A stretch of 64,000 nt of DNA, from the NCBI GenBank assembly GCA_003215535.1, contig QCKG01000009.1:1-64000 (forward strand). Direction: 5' to 3'. This DNA is from Prochlorococcus sp. AG-409-L18. GTDB lineage: Bacteria; Cyanobacteriota; Cyanobacteriia; PCC-6307; Cyanobiaceae. This document shows positions 10,204-18,953 of the stretch, piece by piece; the first letter of the stretch is position 1, and every line of letters begins with the position of its first letter. The notes under the pieces are model-generated. The model was not told the DNA's origin. It worked only from the letters and a program-made list of their open reading frames with translations, and did not search any database. A program made the position numbers and the translations under genes.

Positions 10204-11420
10204 TCTTCTAACTCATCCAGCTTGATAAATTCTCTGAGATCGTCCCGAAGTTTTTTCCCCTCTTCAATCCGATCCTGAGAGATCAAAATGTCTATCGCTG
10301 CTAAAAAACTATTTCTAGCATCTTGGATCTTTCCTTGAAGAAAATACACCGAACCTAAGTTCTGATAAGACTCAGAGTGGTTTTGATTAAGCGCTAGAGA
10401 ACGCGAATAAGCCACCTCAGCGCCATAAAGATCATTATTTCGTCGCAACATCAAACCGAGATTGAACCAAACGATTGCAACTTCAGGTGCCCTTTTTGTT
10501 GCAAGAGTTGTAAGTGAAATTGCTTCTTTCAAATCTCCTCTTTTCATTCTCAAAGCCCCAAGGTTCAGAAGAGCGCCAAGATTCAAACGAACATCCAATG
10601 GCAACTCCAAAGCCTTGCGATAAGCCTCTTCTGCTCCCTGCGGATCATTTGGCGTCAATGCAATTCCTAAGTTGAAAAGCAGTTCATATCTCTCATTGAA
10701 ATTATTTTCAGAGTTCTGACAAGTGCGCAAGCCATCCTTCAATAGTTTCAAACCCTTGTGTGTTGAACCTTCAGCAACATCTAGAGCGCCAAGTTTCGCA
10801 CAGGCATAAGGATCTCCAGGATGAAGTGCAAGCCAGTTTTCCATGGCATCTCTAAGAGATTTAGCCTTCAATTTCTTTTGAATTAATTCAGGCCGATATC
10901 CTTGATGAATCAAGGCTGGTTCCAAACAATCTACAATTCGCCATTGAGGCTCGTCTTTCAACAAATCCCTCACACTGTCATCCACTATTGAGTGATAAGG
11001 TCTGCTCCATCTGATCCGAGAATCTCTGCGAAACAACCTACTAACACTGGAGTAAGGAGCCATGGATGCACCCGACTCAAAGCGAAGCAAATTCACAAGC
11101 AAGATATCCTTTTGCGCCATAAACTTCTCCAATTGAGGAATAGAATCAGCCAGTAATCTTTCATCTGCATCCAAAACCAATACCCAGTCACCTTTAACAA
11201 AATTGAGAGCCGCATTTCTCGCAGGCGCAAAATCTCCAGGCCAATGGCAATTCTCAACTCGCGCTCCTGCAGACCTGGCAATCGCAACACTGTCATCAGT
11301 CGAGCCAGTATCTACAACAACCATTTCATCTACAAAATCACGAACAGAATCGAGACAAGCCATCAAGTTCTCAGCCTCATTACGAATAATCATTGACAGG
11401 CTGAGCATCTTCAAGCGCAA
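10200..11420 (-). CDS. family 2 glycosyltransferase with C-terminal TPR repeats
   Basis: An N-terminal GT-A domain (residues 1-~200) has 'SLSMIIRNEAENL', 'VVVDTGSTDDS' and the metal-binding DAD at residues 84-86. The C-terminal half holds about four TPR units, e.g. 'IVWFNLGLMLRRNNDLYGAE' and 'SESYQNLGSVYFLQGKIQ'. GT2/TPR fusions are common in bacteria, often near cell-surface or protein glycosylation genes; the sugar and acceptor are unknown. It lies between nagZ upstream and hemD downstream on the minus strand. Confidence 0.88.
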   Translation of the reverse strand: MRLKMLSLSMIIRNEAENLMACLDSVRDFVDEMVVVDTGSTDDSVAIARSAGARVENCHWPGDFAPARNAALNFVKGDWVLVLDADERLLADSIPQLEKFMAQKDILLVNLLRFESGASMAPYSSVSRLFRRDSRIRWSRPYHSIVDDSVRDLLKDEPQWRIVDCLEPALIHQGYRPELIQKKLKAKSLRDAMENWLALHPGDPYACAKLGALDVAEGSTHKGLKLLKDGLRTCQNSENNFNERYELLFNLGIALTPNDPQGAEEAYRKALELPLDVRLNLGALLNLGALRMKRGDLKEAISLTTLATKRAPEVAIVWFNLGLMLRRNNDLYGAEVAYSRSLALNQNHSESYQNLGSVYFLQGKIQDARNSFLAAIDILISQDRIEEGKKLRDDLREFIKLDELEE

Positions 11421-11443
11421 TGACTAAGCAGAGGTTATAGAAA

Positions 11444-13093
11444 TCAATCAGAAAACTCCTTAAACATTAAAAGACTCAAAGTTGCCTTAGCGCAGTCTGA
11501 ATCAAACAAAGAAGAAATTGCATGGGATTGAGCCTCTGGCATTTGGCCAGGACTATAAGCAGCTGAAATAGATTCATCTAGAGCTTCCAAAAGCTCAAAC
11601 CACAAGTATGGGCATCCATAAACAATCAATCCATCTAAAAGTTCTCGACGCTGCAATTGCTTGACAGCAGAGATCCAAGGCTCCTTTCGATAGGCCGTCC
11701 CGCTAAATGGCCTCCCCCTTATGAAAAGTTGCAAAAGAACTGGACCATGGCCAATGTTATCCAAAGCAAGTGGAGAATTTGGATCATCCTGCCAAGGCGA
11801 AACCCCACTAGGGTGACAGATCAAGCTTCTAAATCCAGCTAATTCAGGTAGATATATCGCAGGAGCTGAAGAGTTAATTAATGGAGAAGAAAAGATACTA
11901 TCAATCCACAAAAGATTAATTCCAGAGACTGTCGATTTGATCTTCCCAGGATTACGAAACTCTAAAGATTTATTAATAAGCTCTTTGGAAAATTGTTTTT
12001 CAGAAATGCTTTCAAAATTAAGACTTTCAGGTGGGAAAAACTCCTTTGAATCAGCACATTTAACTTCTTTAATGCCTTCAAGAGCTAACCTCCTGCGGGA
12101 CAAAGACTCTTCTAAACGACTTAAAGGAATACTTTCTTTTAAAAGAGAGTCAACTATTGCATCTATTGCCTTGTCAGGGCTTTCAGGCATCATAATCAGA
12201 TCAGCTCCAGCAGCAAAAGCCATTACAGCTGCTTCACCAGGTCCAAATTTCTTAGTGATCGCACTCATTATCAACGCATCAGTAACCACTAAACCTTGAA
12301 AAGACAAACTTCCCCTTAATAGATTAGAAATAATTTTGGTTGATAAAGTCGCTGGGTTTATTGGATCAATATTATTTATCAACAAATGTCCCGTCATGAT
12401 GCTGCTCACACCAGCAGCAATAATCGACTGAAAAGGTACTAACTCTAACTCCTCCAATCTAGACATGTTATGTCCCAATATTGGCAGATCTATATGTGAA
12501 TCAACCTCCGTATCACCATGGCCAGGGAAATGCTTTGCACATGAAAGAACACCTTTTGAAGATAACCCCTTATGAAAAGCACAAACAAGTTCTGAAACAG
12601 TTATAGGGTCCTCTCCCCAAGCCCTCAAATTGATTACTGGATTTCTAGGATTACTATTAACATCACAAACTGGAGCCAGTATCCAATTCAAACCACAACG
12701 GTTGGCCTGTTCTCCAATACAACTTCCATAATGTTCAGCCATTTTGAGGGCTGCTTGTGAGTCTTTTTGAAAAATTTTGCCTAAAGAGAGTGGAGGAACC
12801 AACCAAGTGCCCCCAGCAAACCTTTGACCCAATCCTTCTTCTGCATCAGCACACAACAAAAGCGGACGAGCTGCCCATCCCTGAAGTCTTTGGCACCGAT
12901 ATCGCAGTTCACTAGTACTGCCACCAAATAAAATCACACCACCAACCCCTTCTCCAAGCAATCTCTCCAATTGGGAATTAGTTAGCTCCCATAAGGGATG
13001 TTCACGTTCCGAATCACTTGCATGGCCACTGGCACGTACCACCAATAACTCCGCGACCTTCCTTCGAAGGACAGATTTGCTCACTGAAATCAT
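11444..13093 (-). CDS. nagZ: glycoside hydrolase family 3, NagZ-like beta-N-acetylhexosaminidase
   Basis: Cleaves GlcNAc from GlcNAc-1,6-anhydroMurNAc fragments in peptidoglycan recycling. The NagZ-type motif KHFPGHGDT is at residues 187-195 (its His is the general acid/base in this family), and the nucleophile Asp is D272 in 'VVTDALIM'. At 549 residues it is about 200 longer than E. coli NagZ; the C-terminal extension (after ~350) resembles the second GH3 domain but is divergent. No signal peptide is seen. anmK at 38 kb encodes another step of the same pathway. It starts 5 bases after rbfA. Confidence 0.88.
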   Translation of the reverse strand: MISVSKSVLRRKVAELLVVRASGHASDSEREHPLWELTNSQLERLLGEGVGGVILFGGSTSELRYRCQRLQGWAARPLLLCADAEEGLGQRFAGGTWLVPPLSLGKIFQKDSQAALKMAEHYGSCIGEQANRCGLNWILAPVCDVNSNPRNPVINLRAWGEDPITVSELVCAFHKGLSSKGVLSCAKHFPGHGDTEVDSHIDLPILGHNMSRLEELELVPFQSIIAAGVSSIMTGHLLINNIDPINPATLSTKIISNLLRGSLSFQGLVVTDALIMSAITKKFGPGEAAVMAFAAGADLIMMPESPDKAIDAIVDSLLKESIPLSRLEESLSRRRLALEGIKEVKCADSKEFFPPESLNFESISEKQFSKELINKSLEFRNPGKIKSTVSGINLLWIDSIFSSPLINSSAPAIYLPELAGFRSLICHPSGVSPWQDDPNSPLALDNIGHGPVLLQLFIRGRPFSGTAYRKEPWISAVKQLQRRELLDGLIVYGCPYLWFELLEALDESISAAYSPGQMPEAQSHAISSLFDSDCAKATLSLLMFKEFSD

Positions 13094-13098
13094 GGCTT

Positions 13099-13488
13099 CT
13101 AGTCCTTATCGAGAGGAACATCACCCCGATCTTTCCTCTCCTTCTCCAATCTCCCCAACAAGTCAAGAACAGCCGCACCCTTTTCAAGGCCTTCATCTAA
13201 GTGAAATACGACTTCAGGAGCCCTTCTAAGTTGCAATCTTCTTCCCAACTCCCCCTTCAAAAAACCACTGGCTGCATGCAAGCCACGAAGCACATCCTTT
13301 TTTTGATGATCTTCACCAAAAATGCTCACAAAGATCTTGCAATGCTGTAAATCTCCTGAAACTTCTACTTCAGTAATGGTGATCATGCCCATATGGACAC
13401 GTTCATCCCGTATGCCATTAATTAATAGTTCACTCACTTCCCTACGAATCATTGCCGCAACTCGCTCAACTCGACGTCCTTGTGCCAT
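13099..13488 (-). CDS. rbfA: ribosome-binding factor A
   Basis: Binds the 30S subunit and assists 16S rRNA 5'-end maturation. It has the family start '[22 protein letters not shown]', the central '[21 protein letters not shown]', and '[18 protein letters not shown]' at the end. The ATG at 13488 (129 residues) matches homologues; the frame is open to 13536 but the added 16 residues are not family-like. It follows the DUF751 gene by 2 bases and precedes nagZ by 5, so the minus-strand operon is DUF751-rbfA-nagZ-GT2-hemD. Confidence 0.93.
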   Translation of the reverse strand: MAQGRRVERVAAMIRREVSELLINGIRDERVHMGMITITEVEVSGDLQHCKIFVSIFGEDHQKKDVLRGLHAASGFLKGELGRRLQLRRAPEVVFHLDEGLEKGAAVLDLLGRLEKERKDRGDVPLDKD

Positions 13489-13490
13489 AG

Positions 13491-13706
13491 CTATATAAGA
13501 GATGATGGGAAAACCATTCCGCGCACAACAAGCCAAAGAGTAATAACCCCACTTATCAAAGCCCCAACCAGTGCAATTGCTGTGATGGGATTAGAGCTGC
13601 GTCTAACCAAAGGTTCCAAGACAGCTGTAAAAACCCCAAGGATGATTGTTATCAGATACTTGGGGTAACGAGAAACGTTTGAGAAGAACTCACCCATAAG
13701 ATTCAC
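13491..13706 (-). CDS. DUF751 / Ycf33-like small membrane protein
   Basis: 71 residues with two hydrophobic segments (about 18-30 and 41-62). The pattern '[20 protein letters not shown]' followed by '[12 protein letters not shown]' is the signature of DUF751, a cyanobacterial and plastid (Ycf33) family of unknown function. It heads the rbfA operon. Confidence 0.8.
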   Translation of the reverse strand: MNLMGEFFSNVSRYPKYLITIILGVFTAVLEPLVRRSSNPITAIALVGALISGVITLWLVVRGMVFPSSLI

Positions 13707-13755
13707 TCAATATTCACTTTGCTAGCTACTCTGCCTGTCTTTTGGTGGAGTAGCC

Positions 13756-14481
13756 ATGTTGGAACTACATCAATTTCGTCACTCCACCTTCTGCCTCAAG
13801 GTAAGAATGAGCTTGGAAGCAAAAGGACTTAATTACATAGTTCGAGAAATTAGGCCTGGATTAGGGCAACTTGCCTTATTCCGACTATCTGGACAAAGAC
13901 AAGTCCCAGTTCTAGTTGACGGACCAAATGTCCTTACTGATTCCAGCGTGATTATTCGTCATCTGGACACGCTGACACAGGAGCCACAGTTAGTGCCCAA
14001 CAATCCCCAAGAAGCCGCACAAGCCCATCTGCTCGAAGATTGGGCCGATACCACGTTGGCAAGAGCAGTCCGCCTAGCTCTCTTCCAAGCTGCATCCAAT
14101 GATCCAACTTTACGAATTGCTTTATTACCAGAAGACGTGCCCGAATACTTTCAAAAAGTCTTAAGAGGAGTACCATGTGGACTAATTGTCGGATTGTCAG
14201 AGATTCTCAGTCAGGGCGAGCTCGCTTCATTACTAACAAGCCTTGAACAATTATCTCGACTCGTCGAATCTCAATCCTGGTTAATTGGTGAAAAAATGAG
14301 CATTGCAGATATCGCATTAGCAGCCCAATTGTCTTTACTAAAATTTCCACAATCTTCAGGTAAAAACCTTTATGGGAAGGGCTGTCCAGGCTTTTTAGAC
14401 AATCCTGCTCTAACAGCTTTGTTTAATTGGCGCGATCAACTGGAATGTCAGCTATTTCAAAAGAATTCTTCAGCGAGTTAG
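13756..14481 (+). CDS. glutathione S-transferase family protein
   Basis: An N-terminal thioredoxin-like domain (residues 1-~80; 'ELHQFRHSTFCLKVRMSLEA', then 'RQVPVLVDG' with the cis-proline and 'LTDSSVIIRHLD' with the Glu/Ser-type glutathione loop) is followed by an all-helical C-terminal domain ending in 'EKMSIADIALAAQLSLL'. The C13 position at the helix 1 start suggests a Cys-type GST (beta/omega-like). The substrate is unknown. Divergent from the DUF751-rbfA operon across about 50 bases. Confidence 0.85.
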   Translation: MLELHQFRHSTFCLKVRMSLEAKGLNYIVREIRPGLGQLALFRLSGQRQVPVLVDGPNVLTDSSVIIRHLDTLTQEPQLVPNNPQEAAQAHLLEDWADTTLARAVRLALFQAASNDPTLRIALLPEDVPEYFQKVLRGVPCGLIVGLSEILSQGELASLLTSLEQLSRLVESQSWLIGEKMSIADIALAAQLSLLKFPQSSGKNLYGKGCPGFLDNPALTALFNWRDQLECQLFQKNSSAS

Positions 14482-14518
14482 ATGTTCCAAAAAACCTAAA
14501 AACATAAAAACCCTTTCC

Positions 14519-14782
14519 ATGTCGGACCCTTTAATTCGCGCGTGTGACAACTACTTAGTTCTTGAGCCAGGTCAGAGAGAAGAGATCCTCAATATTGAAG
14601 ATACTCTCAAATGGCTTGAGAACTGGCTAGAAAAAATGGATGAGCTCCCTAAAGATTTGCAAGAGCAACCTTCTCGAAGAGAAGCAGCACATCGCTTACT
14701 AGACACAGCATGTGATCTAGAAATCAGTCCTGGCATGACTCTCCAATGGTATGCGGTCCGCCTAGATCCTCCGTCTTCCTAA
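14519..14782 (+). CDS. conserved cyanobacterial hypothetical protein
   Basis: 87 residues, acidic and helical, no membrane segment and no recognised domain. The codon use and clean ATG look genuine. The last ~59 bases lie antisense to the 3' end of the convergent aroK, so the two C-termini share DNA. Function unknown. Confidence 0.65.
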   Translation: MSDPLIRACDNYLVLEPGQREEILNIEDTLKWLENWLEKMDELPKDLQEQPSRREAAHRLLDTACDLEISPGMTLQWYAVRLDPPSS

Positions 14783-15332
14783 GCAAAGGAATCAATCCTT
14801 CCAAAATGGCACTTGCTACTAATTCGGGGGATTCATCAGCAACCAATAAATGCAAGTCAGCTTCTGAATAAAGCGGAATCCTTTCATCCATAAGGGCATC
14901 AAAAGCAACAACTGGGTCACTACTCAAGAGCAAAGGGCGCTGCTCCTCATCAGATTTCAATCGGGCCAATAATCGATCGCGTCCTGGATCTAACCAAACA
15001 ACAATCCCTTGGTGCAATACACCCCAATTCTCGCTTCTTGTAACGACGCCTCCACCTGTAGCCACAACCAATGAGTGTCGCTGACCAATGGAGTTCAAAA
15101 CCTTTTCTTCAACCTCTCGAAAGGCTCTTTCTCCTTCTTCCGCAAAAATCTTCTCAATCGACATACCTGCTAACTGCTCTATTACTGCATCACTATCCAC
15201 AAAGCCATATGAAAGTTCCTTGGCTAAAGGGGGGCCGGTTCGACTCTTACCACATCCCATCATCCCTATTAGATAAATATTGCGACCTCCCAGCCTTGCC
15301 CTGAGAGTTTGAGCGCTTGAAGGGTGTCTCAT
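14724..15332 (-). CDS. aroK: shikimate kinase
   Basis: Phosphorylates shikimate at the 3-hydroxyl with ATP in aromatic amino acid synthesis. The P-loop 'GMMGCGKSRTG' spans about residues 23-33, the Mg/shikimate-binding DSD follows at 46-48, and the glycine triplet 'ATGGGVV' lies mid-protein. 202 residues is slightly longer than the usual 170-190 because of a ~17-residue N-terminal lead and a C-terminal tail. That tail is the part overlapping the 87-residue gene on the other strand. Confidence 0.93.
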   Translation of the reverse strand: MRHPSSAQTLRARLGGRNIYLIGMMGCGKSRTGPPLAKELSYGFVDSDAVIEQLAGMSIEKIFAEEGERAFREVEEKVLNSIGQRHSLVVATGGGVVTRSENWGVLHQGIVVWLDPGRDRLLARLKSDEEQRPLLLSSDPVVAFDALMDERIPLYSEADLHLLVADESPELVASAILEGLIPLLRKTEDLGGPHTIGESCQD

Positions 15333-15384
15333 AAAAAGCGGAAATAATTAAGACTCATTAGGATGCATATGGTCTGAGCCGCTC

Positions 15385-16305
15385 ATGACTGAGATCAACA
15401 TCAAACCAAGCCACGGTAAAGGTAGATCGTGCGTGATTACTAGACGTGCATGCTTTAGTGCAAGTCATCGTTATTGGCTGCCAGAACTATCACCTGATGA
15501 CAATGCTGCTTACTTTGGGTCATGTGCTCTGGCTCCCGGTCATGGCCATAACTACGAGCTAATCGTTTCAATGGCAGGCGAACTGGATGCCAATGGCATG
15601 GTTCTTAACTTGTCAGATGTAAAGAAAGCTATTCGTAGTGAAGTAACTGCTCAACTTGATTTTCGCTTCCTAAATGAAGCTTGGCCTGAGTTTGATCTAT
15701 CCAATCCAGAAGGGTGCCTACCAACAACTGAGGCACTGACCCAAATCATTTGGAAAAGATTGCAATCTCACTTACCTTTAGTTGCACTACGCCTCTACGA
15801 ACAACCGAGCCTATGGGCCGACTATTTAGGAAATGCTATGGACACCTACTTGACGATACGAACTCATTTTGCAGCTGCTCACCGCCTGGCAAGGCAAGAA
15901 CTTAGTCAAGAAGAAAATGAAAAGATCTATGGCAAGTGTGCAAGACCTAATGGTCATGGCCATAACTATCTAGTTGATATCACAGTGAGAGGAATGATTG
16001 ATAATCGTACAGGAATGTTATGCAATCTCTCATCACTGCAGAGCTTGGTAGATGATCTAATTGTTGAGACTTTCGACCATACGTTTCTCAATAAAGATAT
16101 TCCATACTTCAGAAACTGTGTTCCTACTGCAGAAAATATTGCACTTCATATTGCAGATCGATTAACCAATCCAATAAGCGCTATAGGAGCAAGCCTACAC
16201 AAGATCCGCCTCCAAGAAAGTCCAAACAATGCTGCCGAAGTCTATGCAGAAGTACCTCGACTAGAGATAAATCCAAAGACTCTAAACGAAATGGCAACTC
16301 ACTGA
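15385..16305 (+). CDS. tandem 6-pyruvoyl-tetrahydropterin synthase / QueD family protein
   Basis: Two fused PTPS/QueD domains in 306 residues (normal members have ~120-150). Domain 1 (about 17-150) has zinc ligands H28, H53 and H55 and nucleophile position C47; domain 2 (about 155-292) has H166, H191, H193 and C185. The catalytic Asp-His pair is intact in domain 2 (D231-H232, 'FDHTFLN') but reads D92-F93 ('LDFRFLN') in domain 1, so domain 1 may be inactive or altered. The family makes pterins from dihydroneopterin triphosphate or 6-carboxytetrahydropterin for queuosine. Which product is made here is not clear. The RibD-like reductase gene starts 6 bases downstream. Confidence 0.88.
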   Translation: MTEINIKPSHGKGRSCVITRRACFSASHRYWLPELSPDDNAAYFGSCALAPGHGHNYELIVSMAGELDANGMVLNLSDVKKAIRSEVTAQLDFRFLNEAWPEFDLSNPEGCLPTTEALTQIIWKRLQSHLPLVALRLYEQPSLWADYLGNAMDTYLTIRTHFAAAHRLARQELSQEENEKIYGKCARPNGHGHNYLVDITVRGMIDNRTGMLCNLSSLQSLVDDLIVETFDHTFLNKDIPYFRNCVPTAENIALHIADRLTNPISAIGASLHKIRLQESPNNAAEVYAEVPRLEINPKTLNEMATH

Positions 16306-16311
16306 GTCAAA

Positions 16312-17010
16312 TTGAGAACAACTCCATGGATTCGCTTAGTCCTGGCAATAAGTCTTGATGGTCGCCTAGCTCTACCTGAAGGAGGGAGCCAGCACCTTGG
16401 CAATGAGGGAGATCGTGAAGTCCTGGAAGAAGCTCTTGCGTGGTCTGATGCAACTTTATTCGGAGGCGGGACCCTAAGGGCACATAAGAGCACCTGCCTA
16501 ATTCATCAAAAGGAATTAATAAGCCAAAGGCTAATAGAGAATCGTTCAAAGCAACCAATCGCGATAGTTGTCAGCAATCAAAAGAAATTTTGTACTGATT
16601 GGAAATTTTTTCACCAGCCAATCCAAAGATGGTTACTTAGCTCAAAAAGCTCTTCAGCGAACCAATATCCACCAACTGGCTATGACCGTCAATTTCGAAT
16701 TGAAAAATCATGGGAAGAAACTCTTAGGAAACTAGGCAATGAAGGCCTCTCAAAAATAATACTGCTAGGGGGAGCTATCCTTATAGAATCTCTATCTAAA
16801 TCAGATCAGATCGACGAAATACAATTAACCTTAACACCAAAAATAATTGGCGGAAAGCACACATGGATCCCTCCAAAAAATAATAATCTTCCTTTACAAT
16901 TAAGAAATACAGATGCATGGGATCTCAAGAAGATCAAGCCTCTACAAAATAATGAACTTATGCTGTGCTATATAAGGAATCGCTTAACTCAGAGCGAAAA
17001 TGAAGTCTAG
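16312..17010 (+). CDS. RibD C-terminal (dihydrofolate reductase-like) reductase domain protein
   Basis: 232 residues of the RibD_C fold: 'PWIRLVLAISLDGRLALPEG' at the N-terminus, 'SDATLFGGGTLRAH' around residue 45 and 'KIILLGGAILIESL' near residue 145. In riboflavin synthesis this domain reduces the ribosyl side chain of a pyrimidine intermediate with NADPH. There is no N-terminal deaminase domain. It could be the stand-alone reductase or a pterin reductase, given that it follows the PTPS gene by 6 bases. TTG start. Confidence 0.8.
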   Translation: MRTTPWIRLVLAISLDGRLALPEGGSQHLGNEGDREVLEEALAWSDATLFGGGTLRAHKSTCLIHQKELISQRLIENRSKQPIAIVVSNQKKFCTDWKFFHQPIQRWLLSSKSSSANQYPPTGYDRQFRIEKSWEETLRKLGNEGLSKIILLGGAILIESLSKSDQIDEIQLTLTPKIIGGKHTWIPPKNNNLPLQLRNTDAWDLKKIKPLQNNELMLCYIRNRLTQSENEV

Positions 17011-17066
17011 AGAAAATCAAATAATGATAATTAGATTTAAGTTCCAGTTTGTGAAATTGGTCTCCA

Positions 17067-18251
17067 ATGTCTAGCCTAGTTGCGAATTGGCACAAATCTA
17101 TAAAGGAGATTCAGGAATTTGATTGGCAAGCTTTATCCGGAGAGTCTGTTATACCGTTTTATGAATGGCAGTGGCTAGATACACTTGAAAAATCAAGAAG
17201 TGTTTCACCTGAGCAAGGCTGGCAACCTTTACATCTGTCACTTTCGCGTAGCAATAAACTTATAGCAGTAGCACCTCTATATTTAAAAGGGCATAGTTAT
17301 GGTGAGTTTGTTTTTGATCAAGCCTTTGCTCGTCTTGCAGAAAGCTTAAACGTAAAATATTATCCAAAATTACTAGGGATGAGTCCATTAAGCCCAGTAG
17401 AAGGGTACAGATTCTTCATAGATCAAAAAGAAAACAAAGACGAGATCACAAACTTGATGATGAAAATTATCGACAAGTTCGCAATTAAAAATGGGATATG
17501 TAGCTGCAACTTTCTTTATGTAGAGCCATATTGGCGCACACTTGCTGAAAAGTCAGGTTGCTCTACTTGGCTAAATCAACAAAGTCTATGGCTTGCGAAT
17601 GATCAAAAGAATTTCTCTGATTACTTAGCAAGTTTTAATTCAAACCAAAGAAGAAATATTAAGCGAGAAAGAAAATCAGTAAAAGAAGCTGGAGTATTAA
17701 TTTCAACATTAACTGGTGAGGATATTGATACAAATGTAATGAGAAATATGCACAATTTTTATCAGGCCCATTGTGCAAGATGGGGCATCTGGGGTAGCAA
17801 ATATCTTTCAAGAACCTTCTTTGAAAGACTGCCTCTTACAAGCCAACGTGATCATCTTATCTTATTCAATGCTCACAAAGGAAATCCCAAAGATCCAATT
17901 GCTATGTCTCTATGTGTCACCAATAGGGAAAAGCTTTGGGGTCGTTATTGGGGCAGCAAAGAAGAAGTTGAATGTCTGCACTTTGAGGTTTGTTATTACT
18001 CACCAATTGAATGGGCATTAAATAATGGAATCAAGAGTTTTGACCCAGGAGCCGGAGGAAATCATAAACGCCGCAGAGGTTTCCTTGCTAAGCCACATGC
18101 AAGTTTGCACAGATGGTATAACCCACAAATGAAAAAGTTAATTAAAAATTGGCTCCCTAAAGTCAATCAACTAATGCTAGAAGAGATTGATGCGATAAAT
18201 GCTGAATTACCCTTCCACTCAAGCATGCCTCGAATACCATTATCTGGGTAA
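17067..18251 (+). CDS. GNAT-like peptidoglycan biosynthesis-family protein (COG3146/DUF482)
   Basis: 394 residues. 'PFYEWQWLDTLEKS' near the N-terminus, 'LYLKGHSYGEFVFDQAFA' around residue 75, and 'FDPGAGGNHKRRRGF' near residue 330 are typical of COG3146, annotated as 'peptidogalycan biosynthesis protein', a double-GNAT relative of FemX. The biochemical function in cyanobacteria is unproven. The DUF4346 gene follows after 4 bases. Confidence 0.85.
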   Translation: MSSLVANWHKSIKEIQEFDWQALSGESVIPFYEWQWLDTLEKSRSVSPEQGWQPLHLSLSRSNKLIAVAPLYLKGHSYGEFVFDQAFARLAESLNVKYYPKLLGMSPLSPVEGYRFFIDQKENKDEITNLMMKIIDKFAIKNGICSCNFLYVEPYWRTLAEKSGCSTWLNQQSLWLANDQKNFSDYLASFNSNQRRNIKRERKSVKEAGVLISTLTGEDIDTNVMRNMHNFYQAHCARWGIWGSKYLSRTFFERLPLTSQRDHLILFNAHKGNPKDPIAMSLCVTNREKLWGRYWGSKEEVECLHFEVCYYSPIEWALNNGIKSFDPGAGGNHKRRRGFLAKPHASLHRWYNPQMKKLIKNWLPKVNQLMLEEIDAINAELPFHSSMPRIPLSG

Positions 18252-18255
18252 CCCA

Positions 18256-18657
18256 ATGAGTTCCACTATCAAAAATGAACATATTGCGGCATTGGTCCAA
18301 TCAATTGACAAAGAACTTTCCAATCGCTTCATCAAACTAGATCCATCTGGTTATTTCCTTATCCGGTTAGAGCCACCTTCTGCAGAGCTAGTTGTAGAGC
18401 ATTACAGCAACGACTTAGATGACAAAGGCATAGCCATCGATCCTGAGACAGGAGAACCTCTTTCATGTAATCAGGCCAGAAAAAGAATTCCGACAAAAGT
18501 TTTTAAAGGTAGAAGCGCTAAAGAAGTGGGGATAAAGTTGTCGGAGAGTGAAGAGCCTTGCCTTATCAGTCGGCTAGACCATGCCATGTACTTGGGACGT
18601 GAGCTGCAACGTGCTGAGAGCTGCCTGATCAATGGGGAGATTTATATCCAAGATTAA
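18256..18657 (+). CDS. DUF4346 domain protein
   Basis: 133 residues from the ATG at 18256 (start 'MSSTIKNEHIAALVQSID'); an in-frame ATG at 18199 lies inside the upstream gene and is less likely. Recognisable parts are 'KLDPSGYFLIRL', 'EHYSNDLDDKGIAIDPETG' and 'SRLDHAMYLGRELQRAE', matching DUF4346, found alone in cyanobacteria and attached to thymidylate-synthase-like proteins elsewhere. Function unknown. Confidence 0.8.
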   Translation: MSSTIKNEHIAALVQSIDKELSNRFIKLDPSGYFLIRLEPPSAELVVEHYSNDLDDKGIAIDPETGEPLSCNQARKRIPTKVFKGRSAKEVGIKLSESEEPCLISRLDHAMYLGRELQRAESCLINGEIYIQD

Positions 18658-18734
18658 AAACCGTTTGAAAATTTAAAAGAGATCGCATTGTCCTATCCGA
18701 TCTGATCTAATAGTTAGTACATACTGCTTTTGAG

Positions 18735-18827
18735 ATGGGTATCGTTTTTTATCTCGCAATTGTCGGCTCTGGGTTAGTGGCTGCTATTGCTATCAACAAA
18801 TTACTCAAAGCCGTCAAATTGATCTAA
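18735..18827 (+). CDS. 30-residue membrane peptide, PetL-like candidate
   Basis: A single-helix protein: ATG, one hydrophobic segment ('IVFYLAIVGSGLVAAIAI', residues 3-20) and a basic tail ending in 'LKAVKLI'. Size and the tail resemble PetL, the small subunit of the cytochrome b6f complex, which typically ends in a Lys-X-Ile/Leu pattern. The sequence is too short to prove this. It sits alone between the DUF4346 gene and the convergent rimO. The surrounding gap 18658-18953 holds no other gene. Confidence 0.5.
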   Translation: MGIVFYLAIVGSGLVAAIAINKLLKAVKLI

Positions 18828-18953
18828 CGGGAAAGCCTGAGGGATAAGCCTCCCCCTTAGAGGAAAAGTCCTAATGAGCTAATTCGACTGAAAACTTCTC
18901 GTGCAGAAATTCTTAATAGTCCCTTTGATCAACATTTAAAGGGCAATCACTGG

